DNA of 64,000 nucleotides from Sarcocystis neurona (Eukaryota; Apicomplexa; Conoidasida; Eucoccidiorida; Sarcocystidae), in contig KL647289.1 of NCBI GenBank assembly GCA_000727475.1, forward strand, positions 5,942,035-6,006,034, read 5' to 3'. Both the position numbers and the translations under genes were made by a program. Below the pieces are notes generated by a model. That model had not been told where the DNA came from, made no database searches, and saw only the letters and a program-made list of their open reading frames with translations. Shown piece by piece: positions 29,900 to 44,646 of the stretch. Position 1 is the first letter of the stretch; each line of letters opens with the position of its first letter.

Positions 29900-32800
29900 G
29901 TATATAAATGATGAAGACATGTGCCGCTTTGAATACAAGTACACAAGCATGCGCATGCATACCGGTAATTGTATCCTGTGCATGTCTGAACGTAAGACAC
30001 AGGGAGGGAGAGAAAGCAATATATATATATATATGTGTGGATATCGCGCAGGTCTAGGGATGTACGCATATATAAATTGAATGACCTTTTATCCATATAG
30101 ACGTATATAGGGTACATATGTGTCTATGTAAGTAATGATAAGTTTGAGACGTATAGGTGAATGTTGTCCATATATTTGTGTGTACATATGTAGAGAAAGA
30201 TACACACACGTGCACAGACGGTTGTGTATATTGTGCATATATGTGTATATATGTATATATATACACATACGTATATGTACGTATATGCGGAGAACATCCT
30301 CATACGGGTATGCATGTATATTATATATATACATATGTGTATATGTGCGTAGAGAACATACATAGATGTATACGTGAATATTATATGTGTGTATATGTAT
30401 ACATATTTATCCATATATGCATAGTGAATAGTCATACGTGTGTGCATGTATATTATATATATACGCGGAAATATCGGTTGTACGTGTTAATATGGGCGTC
30501 GAACAGCGTCGTACAGCAGAGCTTGTTGCGAGAACAGGCACGCAGCTGAAACTGACTGCGCCACCGGTTGACTTCTCCGAGAGATGGACGGGCCATAACA
30601 ATTTTTGCATGTATCAAGGAGTAAATATATACATATATATATACACACAATTTTCTTTTCTCTCTGGACAGGGGTATATATATGTATATCCTTGTCCGTA
30701 TGTACGTAAACATACGCCTATATAGATATGTGTGCGTGTCTTTGTCTGTACACATGTATGCATCTACATATATAAATATGTACATATATGTGTGTAGCTG
30801 TATTGATCTGTATAAGCATATGTGTGTATGTATACGTATATGGTTGTAAGTATAGGGAAAGGGAGAGGACATTCTGTGGGGCGGCTGCGAGCGTCGTCAC
30901 GGCAGGCGTCTCTCTGTCTTCCCACATTGTTGCTTCCACTCATATATATATATATGTGTACCTGCATGTGTATATATATATATAAATGTACGTGTGTGTG
31001 GGGCTACCTAGAAAGAGGCAGTCAGATGACCCCTCCCCTTCCAACTGCGACAGACAGGGTTAGGCGGCGGGACGCGCAGGGTGCAGTGGCGAGGATAGCG
31101 AAACAGAGAGAAGCAGCACTCCCGCTTCATTAACCGAGAAGGGGAGGCAGTCCAGCAGCAGCAGCAGCGATGCGTTCTCGCTCGAACCGTCCCGTCGATA
31201 GCAACAGCAGCAGCGTTAGCGGCACCGTCGTCCCTCGGATCAGCCGCCGCAGCTGCCTAGTCCTCTACCAGGCGAGCAGCAGCCGTTGGACTGCTGCAGC
31301 AGTAGCAGCAGAATTGCAGAGCCACCAGCAGGGCACGGGACAGGAATGATAAGGAAGAGGAGAAGGAGGATGAGGAAGAGAGGGAAAATGGGGTGTCGCG
31401 TGTCCGCGAGAGAAGATTTACTACTGCGAGAGGAGACGCAGCAGCGCCTCGAGGAGCAAATGCTGCGCAGCAGCAGCGTAGGTCAGTCGAGGTCCTGCGT
31501 CATGGCTGCTACAGCGGCGTGGACAGAGTGGACGACTTCGCGCCTCACGTCGGGAGACCACCTGCGGAAGGCCGCAGCAGCTGGAGCGCAGAGGAAGAGG
31601 CAGCAACAGCAGAGGAGAACGACTGCAGTGGGAGAGTTCCGCAGCAGTCGCGCAGCAGCAGCAGAGGCGGCAGCGCAGAAGCAGCAGCCACGGTCACACG
31701 CAGCAGCGGTAGCACAGCAGCAGCAGCAGTGTCAGGTGCACAGGTTCACACGGGCCCAGACGCGCAGCAGCAAGAGTCACTAGCGGGATCATAGCAACAG
31801 GAGCAGCAGCAGCAGGAGCAGCGGCAGCAGGAGCAGCAGCAGCAGGAGCAGCAGCGACAGCAGAAAGAAGAAGATATTTGTCTTGGTGCAGGGAGGCGGG
31901 GGACGCGACGAAAGATGAAGCCATCAGTCGCTTCGCGCATCTGTGTTCACGAATCGCGGTTGAAGGCGGACAGCAACGTTGGCAGACAAGACGAGGAGAG
32001 TTGTAGGAAAAGGTCCCGGTTTTTTGACAGCTTTACAACAGCTCCGACTACCTCCTGAGAGCTTGTTCTACCCTGCTGAGGTGGCAGTGGTACTTCTAAT
32101 ATATATATATATATATATATATGTGCTTGGTGTACTTGAAGAGAGTCTCATATACACATCTATATGTATGTATATATGCATGTGTGTGTATATGTGTGTA
32201 TTTCTACCTCATTCTATGACTGTCTAGATGCCTGTAGAGGGCCGTCCGTCGTTTCACATACAGGTATATTGTTGCAGAGTCTTTTGCGAATACAAGTGCA
32301 GTCTTCGAGTGGTACACATGCGAGAATATAAACTTCTTCATCATAGATAACTCCCCTGTGTAGACACGCACGTATCCATGCATGTTCGCGTAGACATACA
32401 TATGTACATACGAACGTAACAGTCTACGTACATACATAAGTGAATATATGGGGGTATCTTGGCCGTTGTCGCGAGGCTGAGATGGGAGGAAATCTGTTGC
32501 TTCTTTGTTCTGCTGCTTCGTTTTTGCATGCAGTTTTGTCCAGAGAACATTTTAATTCCGCTACTCTCGCTGCTGGCTTCTTCCTTCCCACCGCCGCATA
32601 TATCTGCGGCAGTTCCACCTGCTGTGACGACCACCCAGGAAGCCCCTGCTGCGTCTCTTCACTCTTCCCGCTCTTCTTCCTCGCGTTCTTCATCCTCCTT
32701 TTCTTCTGCCAAAGGTGACTCCTCACTTGACCGGTCGCAACTTTGCAATATTCCCCTGCTGCTGTGTCCGATTATAGGCACAGAGTCTTCCGCGGCTTCG

Positions 32801-35800
32801 CATGCAGCAGCCGTCAAATCATTTCTTGATACTTTCTCTGCCCTTTTTCTCCCTGCCACCTCTCTCTCTTCACACAATCAAGCGAATGCTGCGTGTCTTG
32901 CTTCTGCTGCAACTGCCACGGCATCTCCCTCTGCGACGGCGACGGCGTCTTCCTCGGCGGCTGCACCGACGGCAGCGGCTGCTGCTGGGTGCTCCGCGTC
33001 TCCGCATGCTGCTGCTGCCACTGCAGGAGGAGAAACAGACGCCGACGTGGCTGCGAGTGAAGCAACTAGGCAGACTTTTCTTCAGTCGCTCTCTTTGAAA
33101 GAGATCAGCGCATGCTTGCTAGGAATGTCTACCTTGGGGTACCGCAACCCTGCGCTGCTGCACTGCCTCGCCGACAGCGTCAGCGAGCGCCTCACTGCCT
33201 GCGCCGAGCGTCCGTGGTTCCGAGGCAGCAGGGCAGCAGCAGCAGCGGCAGGAGAAACGACTCGAGGCACAACAGCAACAACAGCAGAGGCAGAAGAAGA
33301 CGTGGACAGCAGTGCCGATGCAGCTGAAGCTGTCGCTGCTGCTGCTGCTGCAGCGGCCTTGCCTCCTCATCTTCAGGTGCAGCAGATGCAGCAAGTGCTG
33401 CCGCTAGTGACGCTGCTGTCCAGCTTCTCTTCCCTGTCGGTCGCCCACCCCCAGCTGTACGCCCGTCTGCTGCTGGCGCTGCGCCGTGAGACACATGCAC
33501 AGCTACTCCACTTCTTCAGACAGCAGACCGCCGCATGCATGTAGACCGCTTCACAGGTGTGTCCATATTCCGCCCGGCATTTCTGCTACTTTTCCCAGTA
33601 GTTATCGAGACCTTCTTCAGACAGATGTCCTTGCGCAGGAGAAAGCCGCAGCAGAAAAAGCCGACGTGGTTGCCGTTGTGGTGCATGCATCTGTATCTGT
33701 ATGTTTGCTGCACCTGTCCCACTCCACAAAGACACGTCTCTCGGCATCCCCCAGCGACCAGTAATGTCCCTAAAATGTGTCTGCCAAGTTCTTCGATAAG
33801 TTTCTCTCACTTCCCTCTGCGTTGGTTTACTCTCCGTCCTCCACTTTCCTTTCTTCTTTTCTTCTTCTTTTTCTTGCGTCTTATCCTCCCCGTTCTTCTT
33901 CGTTCGTTCCCCTCTTCCCTTTTCTTCCCCTTCCATTTCCTCCTCCCCTTTCTTCGCCTTCTCGACTTTTTCCTTCCCTGTATCCTCCGCCCATCTTCTT
34001 CTTTTTCCACATATTCTTCATCACCTCCCTCTTCATCACCTCCCTCTTCATCACCTTCCTCACTTCTTCTTCTTCTTCCGTCTTCTTCTTCTTCCCCGTC
34101 TCCCTTCTCTTTTTTTTTCTCTTCTTCTTCTTCTTGCGCTGCGTCCTGTTCCGCTGCTGTCTCGTCTTCTCTCTTGCGTTCTGCACGTCGGGAGCGCTGC
34201 ATACAAGTGCTGTTCGACTACTCTTTCCGTCTCACTTATACGTTTGTTTGCTGCGTGGCTCTTCCTGCCTGCTGAGGTAGCCGCTCGGCTCCCTCTTCCT
34301 TTTCGCCCTGCCGACTGTTGTTCCCTGCTTTCCTTCTTCATCTTCCACGCACGCCCACCTGCTGTTTTCTCTCCGTTTCTCTTCCTTTCGGTCGGTAAGG
34401 ACACACGTGTACACGTACGACTGTATGGACGCACGTATATGTATCCGTTTATCTCCAACACTTCATAGATGCCCGCCGCTCTTCACCTGCGTACATAGGG
34501 GTAAAGATACACACATATATGTTTTATATATGTATATGCGTATGTATGTGTATATATATACATATATATATAAATATATAAATATATATATATATATATG
34601 TATATGTATACGTGTATCTCTCTGTGTACGGGTGAACACGTACATATACGTATTACATATAAAAATGTGTATACGTATGTATATATATATGTGTTTGTGT
34701 ATCCGAATATCTCTCTGTGTATGGATGAATACACACGTATGTGTTTCATATATACATATCTATATGTATATATATATGCATCCGTGTGTGTGTCTGTGTG
34801 TATGTCTCTGTCTGTAGTTATGTGATTCTATACACACATATGTACGTGCATATACATGTGTGTATAAATAGGTGTATCTGTTTGTGTATACATGTAAGTG
34901 ACGTCCAGTTCCTCCAACATTTTCTGCAAAGCAGAAACTTCGCGTGGGGCAGCTTGTCTTCTTGAAGCGTCGAAGCGGTTCTTCTCCGCCTCTCTCGCAG
35001 CAGGTGTCTTTCTTGTTGCGCGTCTTGAAGGCTCCTCTTCCTTCTTCGTTTTCTTCGTCTGTGCACCGCCTTCTGCTCCCGAGCTGCTGCCTTCTCTTCG
35101 GTCCTCCTCCTTCTTCTTCCTCACTTGCGGCCACCTGCCGTCAACGCGTTTCTTAGCAGACGCGCACGTGTCATCAGCCAGCACGTCCACACCTCTTTGC
35201 ATGCCCTCTGCAAAATTTTTCGCCCTACCACCCATTCTGTGTATACGTGTTATATAGAAGGCACTGTGTATGTGTTCCTTCATTGCCTTGTTCACACATC
35301 TACTATAGACATATATGCACACATATCTTTAGATGAGGCTCTACGAGTCCCATATCATGCGCTTCACACATATGTACATTACATGTGGGATGTTGTGTTA
35401 CTGTTCCTTCAAGGCCTTGGTCTCACACATACATCTCTATACGCTTGTTCAGTTCCCGATGCATATATAAATATATATGTGTAGCGCTTCAAGTACATGT
35501 GCGTGCCTGTCTGCTACTCATTAAGTATCCGTACATTATGTACGAGCCTTTGTATATATATTTCCTCAGTTCCGCCTTCATACACATATATATATATATA
35601 TGTATGCTTATGTGTGTATAAGTATATATGTACATCTTTGTTCATTGACCTGTGGACACACCTATATAAATAGTGCTTCGCGTACATGTTTCTGTCTGTC
35701 TATTCCACTTATTATATCTATATGCACATCATGTGAGGGCCCGTATATATCTCTAGTTTGTCAGTGCCTTGTCCATTTATATATATATATATCTCTGTTC

Positions 35801-38800
35801 ATACGGTGCGCTGTGCAGACACACACACACATATATGTGTATGTGTGGGAAATCCCTTACTACTTTCTTTATGTGGCTCGGTTCATCTACACATGGCCAC
35901 GTGTGTGTGCAGATACACCTGTGCAGGACGGCGTGTGTATCCTCCTTCACTGCCGCAACATATATATATGTATGTCTAAAGATAGATGTGTTACTATCAT
36001 TCTACGTATCTTGTCCACGACCCCCATGCTGGCAGATCTTCTTCTGGCTGCTTGCGACCGAGCAGTTCTGTTCGTCCACACACACAGAGACAGAGCGAGG
36101 TAGGGACAAATGTGTCTTCGCGTCTCCTTGTGGTACGTCCTCGTATTTGCTGTTTTATGTCTCGCTCCGTGTCTGTTTTGACGTGTCGCTGTGTGGAGTT
36201 CTCGGCGTGTAGATTAGATGTCTCAGCGTCTCTCTGCTTCCTGGCCTGCTGTCCTGCCTCTGTATTCCCCTCCGGTCTCTCTATCGCACAAGCGTCACGT
36301 TGGCTGCCCCACTCGTGTCCCTCTCTCCTGTGTCTGTATTCCATCTGTATTCCACGTTCGTATCCGCATGATGAATATTTGTCTGCGTCTGCGTGTGTAT
36401 GTTTGTGCGAATAATTTGTGACTCTGTCGATTCGTCTCTTTGAGTGTGTACTGGCCAGACGTTGACCTTCTTATGCATCTTTGTTGAAGGAGTACTTGCG
36501 CTTTCCCTTGGTCACGCAGACGCATGTGTAGACAGATGTCTGCGGCCTTGCATGCGTTGAGGTGATCCACTCGCAGCGACCCACGCTTCCCCGTACGTAA
36601 ATAAATATATCAACTGCTGCGTCTTTGCCAACCGGCTCTCTCTCGTCTGGTCGCTCGCTTTCCCTCTCTCTCTCTTTGTCGCTCTATCGTATTCGGTCTC
36701 TCCGTTTCTCCCACGTTCGGTGGCTTCTGCTCTCTGGCTCTTTTCCTTTTCTGTCTTTTCCAGTCGGCCTCCCTCTTCCGGTCTTTTCGTCTCTCTCTGT
36801 CTTTTTCGTCAAAATCCTCTCGTGCCCTCTTGCTGTCTCTCTTCCCTCTAACTCGCACTTATCCTTCTCGGACGTTTCCTCCCTGTCATGTTCTCTACGT
36901 GTTTATGAAGAAGGCGTGAGTAGCCGTCCCCTTTTCGCGTCTTTACCGCCTTAGGAGGAGGTGGGCGTGCGCTTCCGCACCGACACTTTCTTATCTCACA
37001 GCAGCAGCTTGTCTCAGCCTGTTCAAGTCTGTTTTCCAGCGAAAAAGCCTCCGTCTCCGGCGGCAGAAGACCGAGCGAGAGAGAGGAAGCAGCGACAGAG
37101 AAAGCAGCTGTCTGTACGCTGCAGGAGTGCTGCTGCATCTGCTATTCACCTGCCTTCTCTGTCTCTCTTTCTCCCTCTCTTCGTCGGCGGTCTCTCTCGC
37201 GTTGTGTGGCTTCCTGTGTGGCGTGCGTGTTCCGCGCTACAAGCAGCAGAAGGTGCTCATCGACCTCTAGTTTTCTCTCCCCGTCCACCCCTCAGCGGTG
37301 GTGTCTCGGTGCGTAGATAACTGCCGCTAGCGCGGGGACCAATCTACTCTCTTCGTGTAGGGATGCTGGCAGCTGCCGCAGGTGTGCTGCTGGATTTTGC
37401 CGGCATCGCCTCTTCACTATCGCGCGCGCCCGTGCCTTGATGCGTGTACGCATGCAGCTGCTCTGGTGCTGTTACCTCCCCACTACTTGGCTGACGTGGC
37501 CCTCGCCCTGGCGACGCTCACGCGGAGGTCCGAGTTCTCCTTTCCTCTGGTTTTCGTCGCGGTACGTCTGCGGCACGAGCAGCAGCAGCACCGTCTGCTG
37601 CCTTTCCTTCTTCCGCTTTTTCTCCGCCTCCTTCAGCAGCAGACGCAGCAGCAGCAGCCGCTGTCTCCTGCCGCCTCGCTGTCGCCCTTGCGCCTCTGCG
37701 TAGGAATAGAGAATTCATATCTGTAAGTGCACATATATATGATATGTATTTACACATATGTGTGTGTATCAATACATATATCGGTGTTGCTGTGCAGACG
37801 TCCCGCCGTCTTTATACATGTGTGTCTACTCATTTGTATTGACGTGTCTGTCTGCCCGTGTACACAGACGCGTGCTGTGATGCGGTGCTGCGCGGGTCCG
37901 TACGACGACAATAGTGCTCTTGTTGCTGCAGGCGCGCAGGGCGGTCCTCTCAAGAGTAGTAGCAGCAGCAGGAGCGTTTCTTCTGGTGCTGCTTGTTCTG
38001 CAGGCAGCAGCAGCGACAACAGCAGTATTAGGAAGAGGGGCGGTAGTGACAACAGCAGGAACAGCAGCGGTAGCAAGGATCTGCAGCCTTTCTCGCAACG
38101 GCGCCGTACAGGCACGACAGTAGCAGCAAGACGTAGAAGCGCATGCAGACCCAGTGACTGCCAGCGGAGCGCCCGTGTCTCACCACTTCAGCAGCATACA
38201 GGCCATTCGTCTACGCATGCACACGTCCGGAACAACGATTCAACGCATCACACGCAAATCTACAGAAATATACATATGTGTACATGTATGTATACGTCTG
38301 TACCGTCTGTCTTGTAAACGAGCTCGTTCCTACCTAGGCATCTCTGTCGCTATATGTATATGTATACGCACACAGATGCATATGCGGGTCTAGAGCCAGA
38401 ACACAGGTACAAGGAGGCTGCCCTAGAAAGTCGTGTAAGCACAGCTGCAGGTATATATATATACACATATATATATGTTTATATGTGTGCAGCTATTTTT
38501 ACGTATCTCTACCTCTCTCTCTCTGTATATATATATGGGTATGTACTTTTGCGTATTTCAGTTTATATACTTATCTGTATATGTATGTGCCTGTGTTGAA
38601 TGGCACGAGGAGCACTGAGGCAGTGAAGACGGACGCATCTGACTTTTTCGTGGAAAGCAGGTTGAAAAAGGGAAGCGAGACAACTGCAGCGGAGGGAGGA
38701 CAGGAGCCGCGTTTGTTGGTAGGGCCGGGGGCCTCTCTTTTAGCGAACGTCTGGTTTCTCTCCTTGTCTGCTGCTGCTGCTACAGGCTCTCGAATCTGCT

Positions 38801-41800
38801 CTTGCTGCGCGATGTTTGGTCATGGAGGAAGAGAGCGCTGCGCTAGCGGCGTGGTCCTGCTGCTGCCTACAGCTGCACCGCAGCAACCCCCTGCTGCTGG
38901 TGGGCCTTCTGTCGCAAGTGCTGCTTCACGCCCATGCCAAGTAAGCAGAGGCAAAACGTTTGTTTTGTGGGAAGAAAAGTGGAACTGATGGGTGCGCGAG
39001 CAGCCGGAAAGATGGCGTAGCGCGCAGGAGAAGAACCGAGGAAGAGAGGGATGACAGGAAGCGAGGACGCCCAGGTCAAAAGCAGCAACTGAGACGCAGG
39101 CTCATGTATATGAAATTCGACGAGTGTAAACACCTCCTAGAAATAGACGTATGTACACTCCCACCTACATACGCACTTGTGTGTATGTCTGATTTGGGCG
39201 TACTCCACTGGAACACAGAAATACGTCTGTGTATGTATGTCTACTTGCATGTAGGAGGCGACGGTTTATACTAACGAGTAGTAGTGTGTTCCTGTGGATG
39301 TGTGTGGATGTCTCTGTGTGTGAGTAGGTCGGTGCGAAGAAAGAATTTCGTCTACCACTGCACACCAGTAGATACAAAATAAATTTGTCTTGGCGTGTGC
39401 GTATGTGTGCGTAGAGAGGAAGAGACGGACACGCGTCAGAGAGAGGAAAAGAGAGACGGAGACATAGAGACAAAGAGGAAGAGGGAGAGCCCTACAGAAG
39501 GTGCAGCTGCATGCCTATGTGTGTGCCCGAATTCGTTTCATCCACGTGTGGACAAAGAGATACAGGGAGAGAGAGAAAAGGAAGACAAACTGAAAACCTG
39601 CGTGCCCTTCCATATCCGTGTATACGCATACACGTATAGATCCGCTTGTGTATATTTGTGTGTAAAGACAGGGAGAGTAAGAGCCGCAAAAGTGTCGTCT
39701 TCCACGCGTCTGAGAAGAGGATTTTGGGGAGCTTCCTGTGTGTCGTTTTGAGTGGCTGTTCACTCGACTCTCCCTGGGTGCCTTCTGCATTCTACCGCGT
39801 CTCTGGTTTTTGCTTTTCTTCGATTTTCAGGGCCTGCGTTCTTCGTCTGACTTGTGGCGTGGTTCGGCGTATCTGCTGTGCAGCAAAAAGCTCCTTCGTC
39901 GCGTTTCTCTTCTGCCGTTCTTCTCAGTCTCTTCCTCGTGTGTCTCTCCCTCCTGTATCACATGGGGAGAGTGCTCCTTGCATCCTCTCACTGCTCTCTG
40001 CCCGTTCAATTTTTCAACGTTTCTTCTCTCTTCCTGTTGAATTCTTCCACAGCAGCGCCACCCGTCTCCGCTCTTTTATTGTCTTCCTTCAGGCGCAGGT
40101 CTCTCCCAGTGTGGATACTTCGTGTTCCTTCCCTGTGCCTCGCCTCCCGAGTGTCTGTGTGTGTGTGTGTGTGTCTCCTTTTTTCACATAGCTGCAGAGG
40201 AACGTGTGTACATACGTACCTGCACACCTATGTATATTGCACCTCCGCGTGTATACGTGTATATATATATATGTATGTGTGTACGTGTCTATTTATGTAA
40301 ACAGATAGACAGAGAGATACGTTGATGCTGTACGCGTGTGTGTGATGCACGCACACAAATCAGTACGTATTTGTAGAGAAGGGTAAATGTAGAACAACCT
40401 ACGTACCATCGTACCTTTATATATAGGCATAACACCCGCGCGCAGGTGTAAGTATTTGTATTTATATTATGTAAATGTACATGTGTATTGAATTTTGGGT
40501 ATGTCCAGCCTGGTGCATCTGCTCCTGTGCAACTCGTCCGAATAAGCAAGCGCGTCCACGCATATCAGCTTTGACTGAGGCATTTATCTATCCACTTTAT
40601 ATGCTGATGGGCGTAGGATATGTATCTGGGTGAGGTATATATATATACAGATAGAGATACGTATTAATCTTGTACGTGTGTATAAGACGCACACACACAC
40701 ACACAAATCAGTACGGATTAATAGAGAGGGGTGTACACGTATGAGCATGTGATCCTGGAATTGCATCGGTGGCAAGGGAGTGCGTGTTTTCCTGTTCGTG
40801 TATACAAGGAGAATATGTGTGCATTCCGTAGCGTCTGGTCACGTTTCTTCTTGGTGCGCTGCTTTCTTTCTGCCTTTCTCCGGTCGTTTTCTTCTTTTCT
40901 TTTCTACAGCAGAACGCGACACCGTCCTTCGTTCTTGACGCTGCCAGAAACCACGCGCATGCAGCTGCAGCAGGTGGCCTTGGATATGGCGCTAGACAAC
41001 ACTGCAGCAGGAAGAACTGTCTTCGCAGTAAGAAGAAATTTGTTCTACTGTCTCGTTATAAAGAGGCTAACTGGCTGGGGCTGTGTACTCACGTCGTGCG
41101 CTCCTCCGGTGTCTTCCTGAATCTCCCTGCGTACACGCAGTTTCAGAACAATCACTTGAGAGAAACTCACTACTTACGTGTTTACAGAAAGATGTGCTTG
41201 ATAATTTGTATTTCTGGCTGGAGGTGTTTTACGCTTTCAGACGTCTCTGCAGTTGTTCGCCTGCACGTAAACCGATGTACACACATACCTCTGAGGATGC
41301 CTGTTTTTCTCTCTCTCCGCATCTACGTACTTACACGTATGTATTTCTGTGTGTGTATGTCGATATGTTTGTATAGATATATAGATGTGTGCACATACGT
41401 ATATATATATATATATATATATATATATNNNNNNNNNNNNNNNNNNNNNNNNNNNNNNNNNNNNNNNNNNNNNNNNNNNNNNNNNNNNNNNNNNNNNNNN
41501 NNNNNNNNNNNNNNNNNNNNNNNNNNNNNNNNNNNNNNNNNNNNNNNNNNNNNNNNNNNNNNNNNNNNNNNNNNNNNNNNNNNNNNNNNNNNNNNNNNNN
41601 NNNNNNNNNNNNNNNNNNNNNNNNNNNNNNNNNNNNNNNNNNNNNNNNNNNNNNNNNNNNNNNNNNNNNNNNNNNNNNNNNNNNNNNNNNNNNNNNNNNN
41701 NNNNNNNNNNNNNNNNNNNNNNNNNNNNNNNNNNNNNNNNNNNNNNNNNNNNNNNNNNNNNNNNNNNNNNNNNNNNNNNNNNNNNNNNNNNNNNNNNNNN

Positions 41801-42146
41801 NNNNNNNNNNNNNNNNNNNNNNNNNNNNNNNNNNNNNNNNNNNNNNNNNNNNNNNNNNNNNNNNNNNNNNNNNNNNNNNNNNNNNNNNNNNNNNNNNNNN
41901 NNNNNNNNNNNNNNNNNNNNNNNNNNNNNNNNNNNNNNNNNNNNNNNNNNNNNNNNNNNNNNNNNNNNNNNNNNNNNNNNNNNNNNNNNNNNNNNNNNNN
42001 NNNNNNNNNNNNNNNNNNNNNNNNNNNNNNNNNNNNNNNNNNNNNNNNNNNNNNNNNNNNNNNNNNNNNNNNNNNNNNNNNNNNNNNNNNNNNNNNNNNN
42101 NNNNNNNNNNNNNNNNNNNNNNNNNNNNNTAGTGTGTGACACATAC

Positions 42147-42182
<36 letters not shown>

Positions 42183-44610
42183 ACGTACATATACGAATAT
42201 ATACATATATATATATACATGTATATATATCCAAAGATATACATATGTCTACGTGTAAGCATTACTTCTCTTTCTTTTCTCTCTCTCTCTCTCCCTCTGT
42301 CTGTACGCCGGACTATATGTGTTGGTGGAAGCGTATAAAAGTCATCGCTTGCCACATGTAAACGTGGTATTTGGGGCCAGACGTACTTGTAAATGTGTGT
42401 AGAGTTAAAAGTAGACGTACCTCTGTAACTCTCAAGTTGAAGTGGACGTCCCTGTATAATTTCTGTGCCCCTCAGTCAGCGTATATTTGTGTGCGCCAGC
42501 CAGTTGTTCTGCATATAAAAAGACACGTGTACAGAGGAGTAACTCTCCTCAAAGCTCTGTGTTGGCTGCACCGATGCATAGGGCTTTCCGTACTTCTTTT
42601 CATTACATATTTATATATATATATATCTTCATGCATGCGTAGCGCATCCCGCGGCGTACGCGCATACGTGTATTTCGTTTTTGCAAACGACTGGTGGACA
42701 GAGACTTTTACACATATATATATATATATATATATATATTAGTGTGACTATGTGTACGTGTGCGTGTGTATGCGTGTGTGTCCCCCTACTTACACATATA
42801 TAAAGGAATATACGTATATATATGGAAATATGTGTATACGGACACGTGTGTGCATGCGCGTGACTTGATCTCTGTGTGTGTGCCTGTATTTGTGTACCGA
42901 CATAGTTAAGTCTCCACACACGTATCTACGTGTGTACACATATATATGTATATATATACATATATATATATGTATGTACTTGGGCTGCGTATTAAGTACT
43001 ACTCTGAGCGTTCAGTTTTCCCGTGTGTGTGTGTGTGTGTAGGCTTTGAAGAAGGAGAAGGAGCTGTGGCATGCTTTGGGCGAAATCTCTGCTCCACTAT
43101 TGGCGGCAGCAGCAGCAGAAGCCGGAAACGAGGCAGCCGGCGGCCAGACAGAAGCGGCAGCAAGAAGTCGAATAGCAGCAGAAAACGAAGAAGCAGGAGG
43201 AGCAGGAGAATGGAGACTAGGAACAGAAGCAGCAGAACAAGCAGAAAATGCTCTTAACGAGAACTTGGTGGTCGAGAGCGGTGCACAAGGCGAAGCGCTG
43301 CAGCATGCGGAGCAGCAGGTACGCGCCTCACGCTCGCTCACATACAGCCATTCCTTTGCAGCACCCAGCGTCTTTCTGTCGGGGAAGGAAAATTGCAGAA
43401 ACGAGCAATGCTGCACGTGTGTTCGTGCTGGGGAGTGTTCGCGAGTTTTTTTGTACATACATATACGCTACGACTGTGTCCCCGCACATGCTTTCTGTCT
43501 CTGCACGCAATCGTATATTTACATATATACACGTAAAACTTCGCATACACACACATATATACGTACTTGTGTATATATATATATATATCTGGGGATTAGT
43601 GTGTAAGGGTTGAGGGACAGCTATACGTATACAAGTACGCATATATGTATGTATATATATATATGGAGTGAGAGAAGTGGATGGGCAGAGAGAGTGCCAC
43701 CAGACGATGTGTTGCCGAATATATATTTTCTGCGTTTATGTGTCTGTCGCTGCGTATCGGTGGAGCCTCTGTCTGCGTCAAAGGGCGTGGGTCCGCGTGA
43801 TTTGTTGCTCATTTGTAGAGACGTTACACATTTCTTCCAACAGCAGAAAACAGTCACCTGTGCACCTCTCTCTCTTGTGTCTCTGTCTCGCCCAGTGCAC
43901 GAGAACGCCGGTGCCCACCACCTGCAGCCGGCTCTCTGTGAGTGGCGCAGAACGTGACCCCGTTCGTGTTTTTTTTTAGCGCGGCACGCGAGCGCAATGT
44001 CGAGCGCTTGAAGCTCACGCAGAAACGGCAGGCCCGTGCACAGGTCGCGTGGGGAGAGAGCCTTCCTGCAGCTGCGACACAGAGAATTTTTACAGAGAGA
44101 GCTGTGTGTACGCTGCGGTTCGAGGACGTCTTTTTCACGTAGACACGTTGCTGGGGACGCGTCTACGAGACGAGTGGGACACCCCTAAGAAAGTCAGTCA
44201 GGAGCCTCCCCGAAGGCATTGCAGAAGTCCTCACCAGCTCTTTCCTTGCACCGCTGTGGCTCGCAAGGCGCGGTCCTTCTGAATCAGACACCTCCATCAT
44301 ATTTGTAGGCAGAGTTACTGCGGAAGGGGGACGCACGCAGGCACGCCTGGGAGAGCTGCATTATCTCGTCTGGATAGGGAAAGTGTGTGCATGTGTGTGT
44401 GCACGTGTGTGTGTGTGTGTGTGTGTGTGCCTGCTGTTACCACGCTGCCGGTCGTCTTTTCGCTTCTCGCGAGCGGATGGACTTGGTTGCTGGTTGACAA
44501 AGCCAATGCGGTCTCCTGTTGAACGACCGCGCAAGTTCGTCTCTGTCCGACGACAGGGGTGGGAAAGGCTTCCTCCATACTCTTCTCGCAAAAAACTACT
44601 TGTCCTGTGT

Positions 44611-44646
<36 letters not shown>

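Noticed and set aside
33535..34275. 246-codon plus-strand frame rich in Phe, Ser and Pro
   Set aside because: It is the homopyrimidine tract. The real exon at 33599-33760 uses another frame.
36610..36858. Arg/Lys/Glu-rich minus-strand frame
   Set aside because: It is the complement of a CT-rich stretch with no splice or start support.
41096..42355. Several open frames of 250-370 codons crossing the gap
   Set aside because: They translate the N run and flanking TA repeats and are artefacts.
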